Part shown: positions 63,278 to 64,000 of the stretch, one piece after another
Numbering within the stretch: position 1 is the stretch's first letter
Layout: the number at the start of each line of letters is the position of its first letter
Assembly: GCF_021298855.1 (NCBI RefSeq)
Contig: NZ_JAJTHI010000052.1
Coordinates: forward strand, 1 to 64,000
From: Gemmatimonas sp.
GTDB lineage: Bacteria > Gemmatimonadota > Gemmatimonadetes > Gemmatimonadales > Gemmatimonadaceae
DNA: 64,000 nt
Direction of reading: 5' to 3'
The notes under the pieces: model-generated
What the model was told of the DNA's origin: nothing
Databases searched by the model: none
Seen by the model: the letters and a program-made list of their open reading frames with translations, nothing else
Program-made: the position numbers and the translations under genes

Positions 63278-64000
63278 TCAGAGGATGCGGCGCCCGAAGG
63301 CGCTGGCGATGAGCTCGGCCGCGAGTTCCGCCGTGGCGTTGCGCGCGTCGAGAATGGGGTTGATTTCCACGAGATCCATGGCGCGCAGGGCGCCGGTGTC
63401 GTGAATGATCTCCATGGCGAGGTGCGCCTCCCGCAGCGTGGCTCCCCCGCGCACGGGGGTGCCCACGCCGGGGGCCTCCTGCGGGTCCACCCAGTCGGCG
63501 TCGCACGAGAGGTGAAAACCGCCGGTGCCGGTGGTCGCGATGGTCACCGCGTCATCCATCACCGCGCGCAGGCCGCGTTCATCGATGTCGCGCATCGTGA
63601 AGGCGCGGATGCCGAGGTCACGGATGGTGGCCTTCTCGGCATCGTCGAGGTCGCGGAGCCCCACGTACACCAGATGCTGCGGCCGCACGGCGGGCGTGGC
63701 GCTGCTGAGCTGCGCCAGCGGTGGATCGCCGAGCCCCAGCAGGTGCGCCACCGGCATGCCGTGCACGTTGCCGCTGAGTGTCGTCTGCGGGGTGTTGAGG
63801 TCGGCGTGGGCATCGAGCCAGATGAGGCCGACGCGTTCCCCGCGTTCGTGCAGGGCCGTCGCGGTACCAGCGACGGAGCCCGCGGCGAGGGAGTGGTCCC
63901 CCCCCAGCATGAGCGGCGTGATGCCCTCGCGAACGGCGGCGGCCGTGCGGTCGGCCACGTCGGCACAGACGGCCGTGATCGCCTGGAGGCGGGCAGCGGG
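63278..64000 (-). CDS. rocF: Arginase (partial, N terminus beyond the right edge)
   Basis: Hydrolyses arginine to ornithine and urea; binuclear Mn enzyme. The 240 visible residues contain [10 protein letters not shown] (His), [11 protein letters not shown] (Asp-His-Asp), [15 protein letters not shown] (Asp-x-Asp) and [12 protein letters not shown], the last two typical of arginase and not agmatinase. The frame is open to the window end, so about 60-70 N-terminal residues are missing. First visible gene of the rocF-rocD unit. Distinct from the ureohydrolase at 9073. Confidence 0.92.
   Translation of the reverse strand, partial: PAARLQAITAVCADVADRTAAAVREGITPLMLGGDHSLAAGSVAGTATALHERGERVGLIWLDAHADLNTPQTTLSGNVHGMPVAHLLGLGDPPLAQLSSATPAVRPQHLVYVGLRDLDDAEKATIRDLGIRAFTMRDIDERGLRAVMDDAVTIATTGTGGFHLSCDADWVDPQEAPGVGTPVRGGATLREAHLAMEIIHDTGALRAMDLVEINPILDARNATAELAAELIASAFGRRIL

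Overview
The window is high-GC bacterial chromosome. The organism is most likely a member of Gemmatimonadota close to Gemmatimonas (inference from gene content; no rRNA is present to confirm it). Pointers are the many secreted hydrolases with signal peptides ending in AQ, a SusC/SusD-type outer-membrane pair, a DUF5916 barrel, a phosphate-selective-type porin, c-type cytochrome motifs and peptidase-rich gene content. No tRNA, rRNA, CRISPR array, transposase or phage gene was found. Genes are dense, often overlapping by 1-4 bases (ATGA, GTGA, TGATG).

Layout. 1-6575 (minus): a very large partial multidomain protein running off the left edge, an M20 peptidase and a class I fumarase. 6686-19052 (plus): the main system of the window. 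An indoleamine 2,3-dioxygenase, a kynureninase and a ureohydrolase are followed by a tightly coupled nine-gene unit for CoA-dependent aerobic breakdown of anthranilate: flavin monooxygenase/reductase fusion, SDR, MarR regulator, two crotonases, acyl-CoA dehydrogenase, aryl-CoA ligase, thioesterase and RidA. Read together they make a route from tryptophan through kynurenine and anthranilate to anthraniloyl-CoA and a beta-oxidation-like ring cleavage. The usual KynB formamidase is absent from the cluster, and the ureohydrolase sits where it should be. A palindrome overlapping the promoter of the nine-gene unit is the likely MarR operator.

19099-42758: a mixed region of exported and metabolic genes. 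It holds a Tat-type FMN hydroxyacid dehydrogenase with a haem-c motif, a DUF5916 barrel, a candidate structured RNA with terminator, a D-aminoacylase-like amidohydrolase, a PNPOx plus paired YeeE/YedE unit, an esterase, a porin behind a Pho-box-like array, M28 and M24 peptidases, CysM, a GNAT, an MFS carrier, a PP-loop ATPase and a single-haem cytochrome. 42759-45237: a small, compositionally different patch of lipoprotein genes bracketed by about 110-bp direct repeats; one repeat is the 3' end of the neighbouring M24 peptidase gene. 45238-53347: M24 peptidase, nitronate monooxygenase-like enzyme, beta-lactamase-fold serine hydrolase, and divergent glgC/glgA. 53734-57151: amino-acid ABC transporter with binding protein and permease fused by a minisatellite-encoded linker, then HldD. 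57330-61777: SusC/SusD-like pair. 62032-64000: ornithine aminotransferase and a partial arginase, an arginine catabolic pair.

Intergenic regions carry at least three families of palindromic repeats: a TCGGA-rich family, a CACGGAG-arm family, and a 34-bp perfect inverted repeat. Within the first two families copies share sequence across distant gaps, so these are dispersed elements and not random hairpins.
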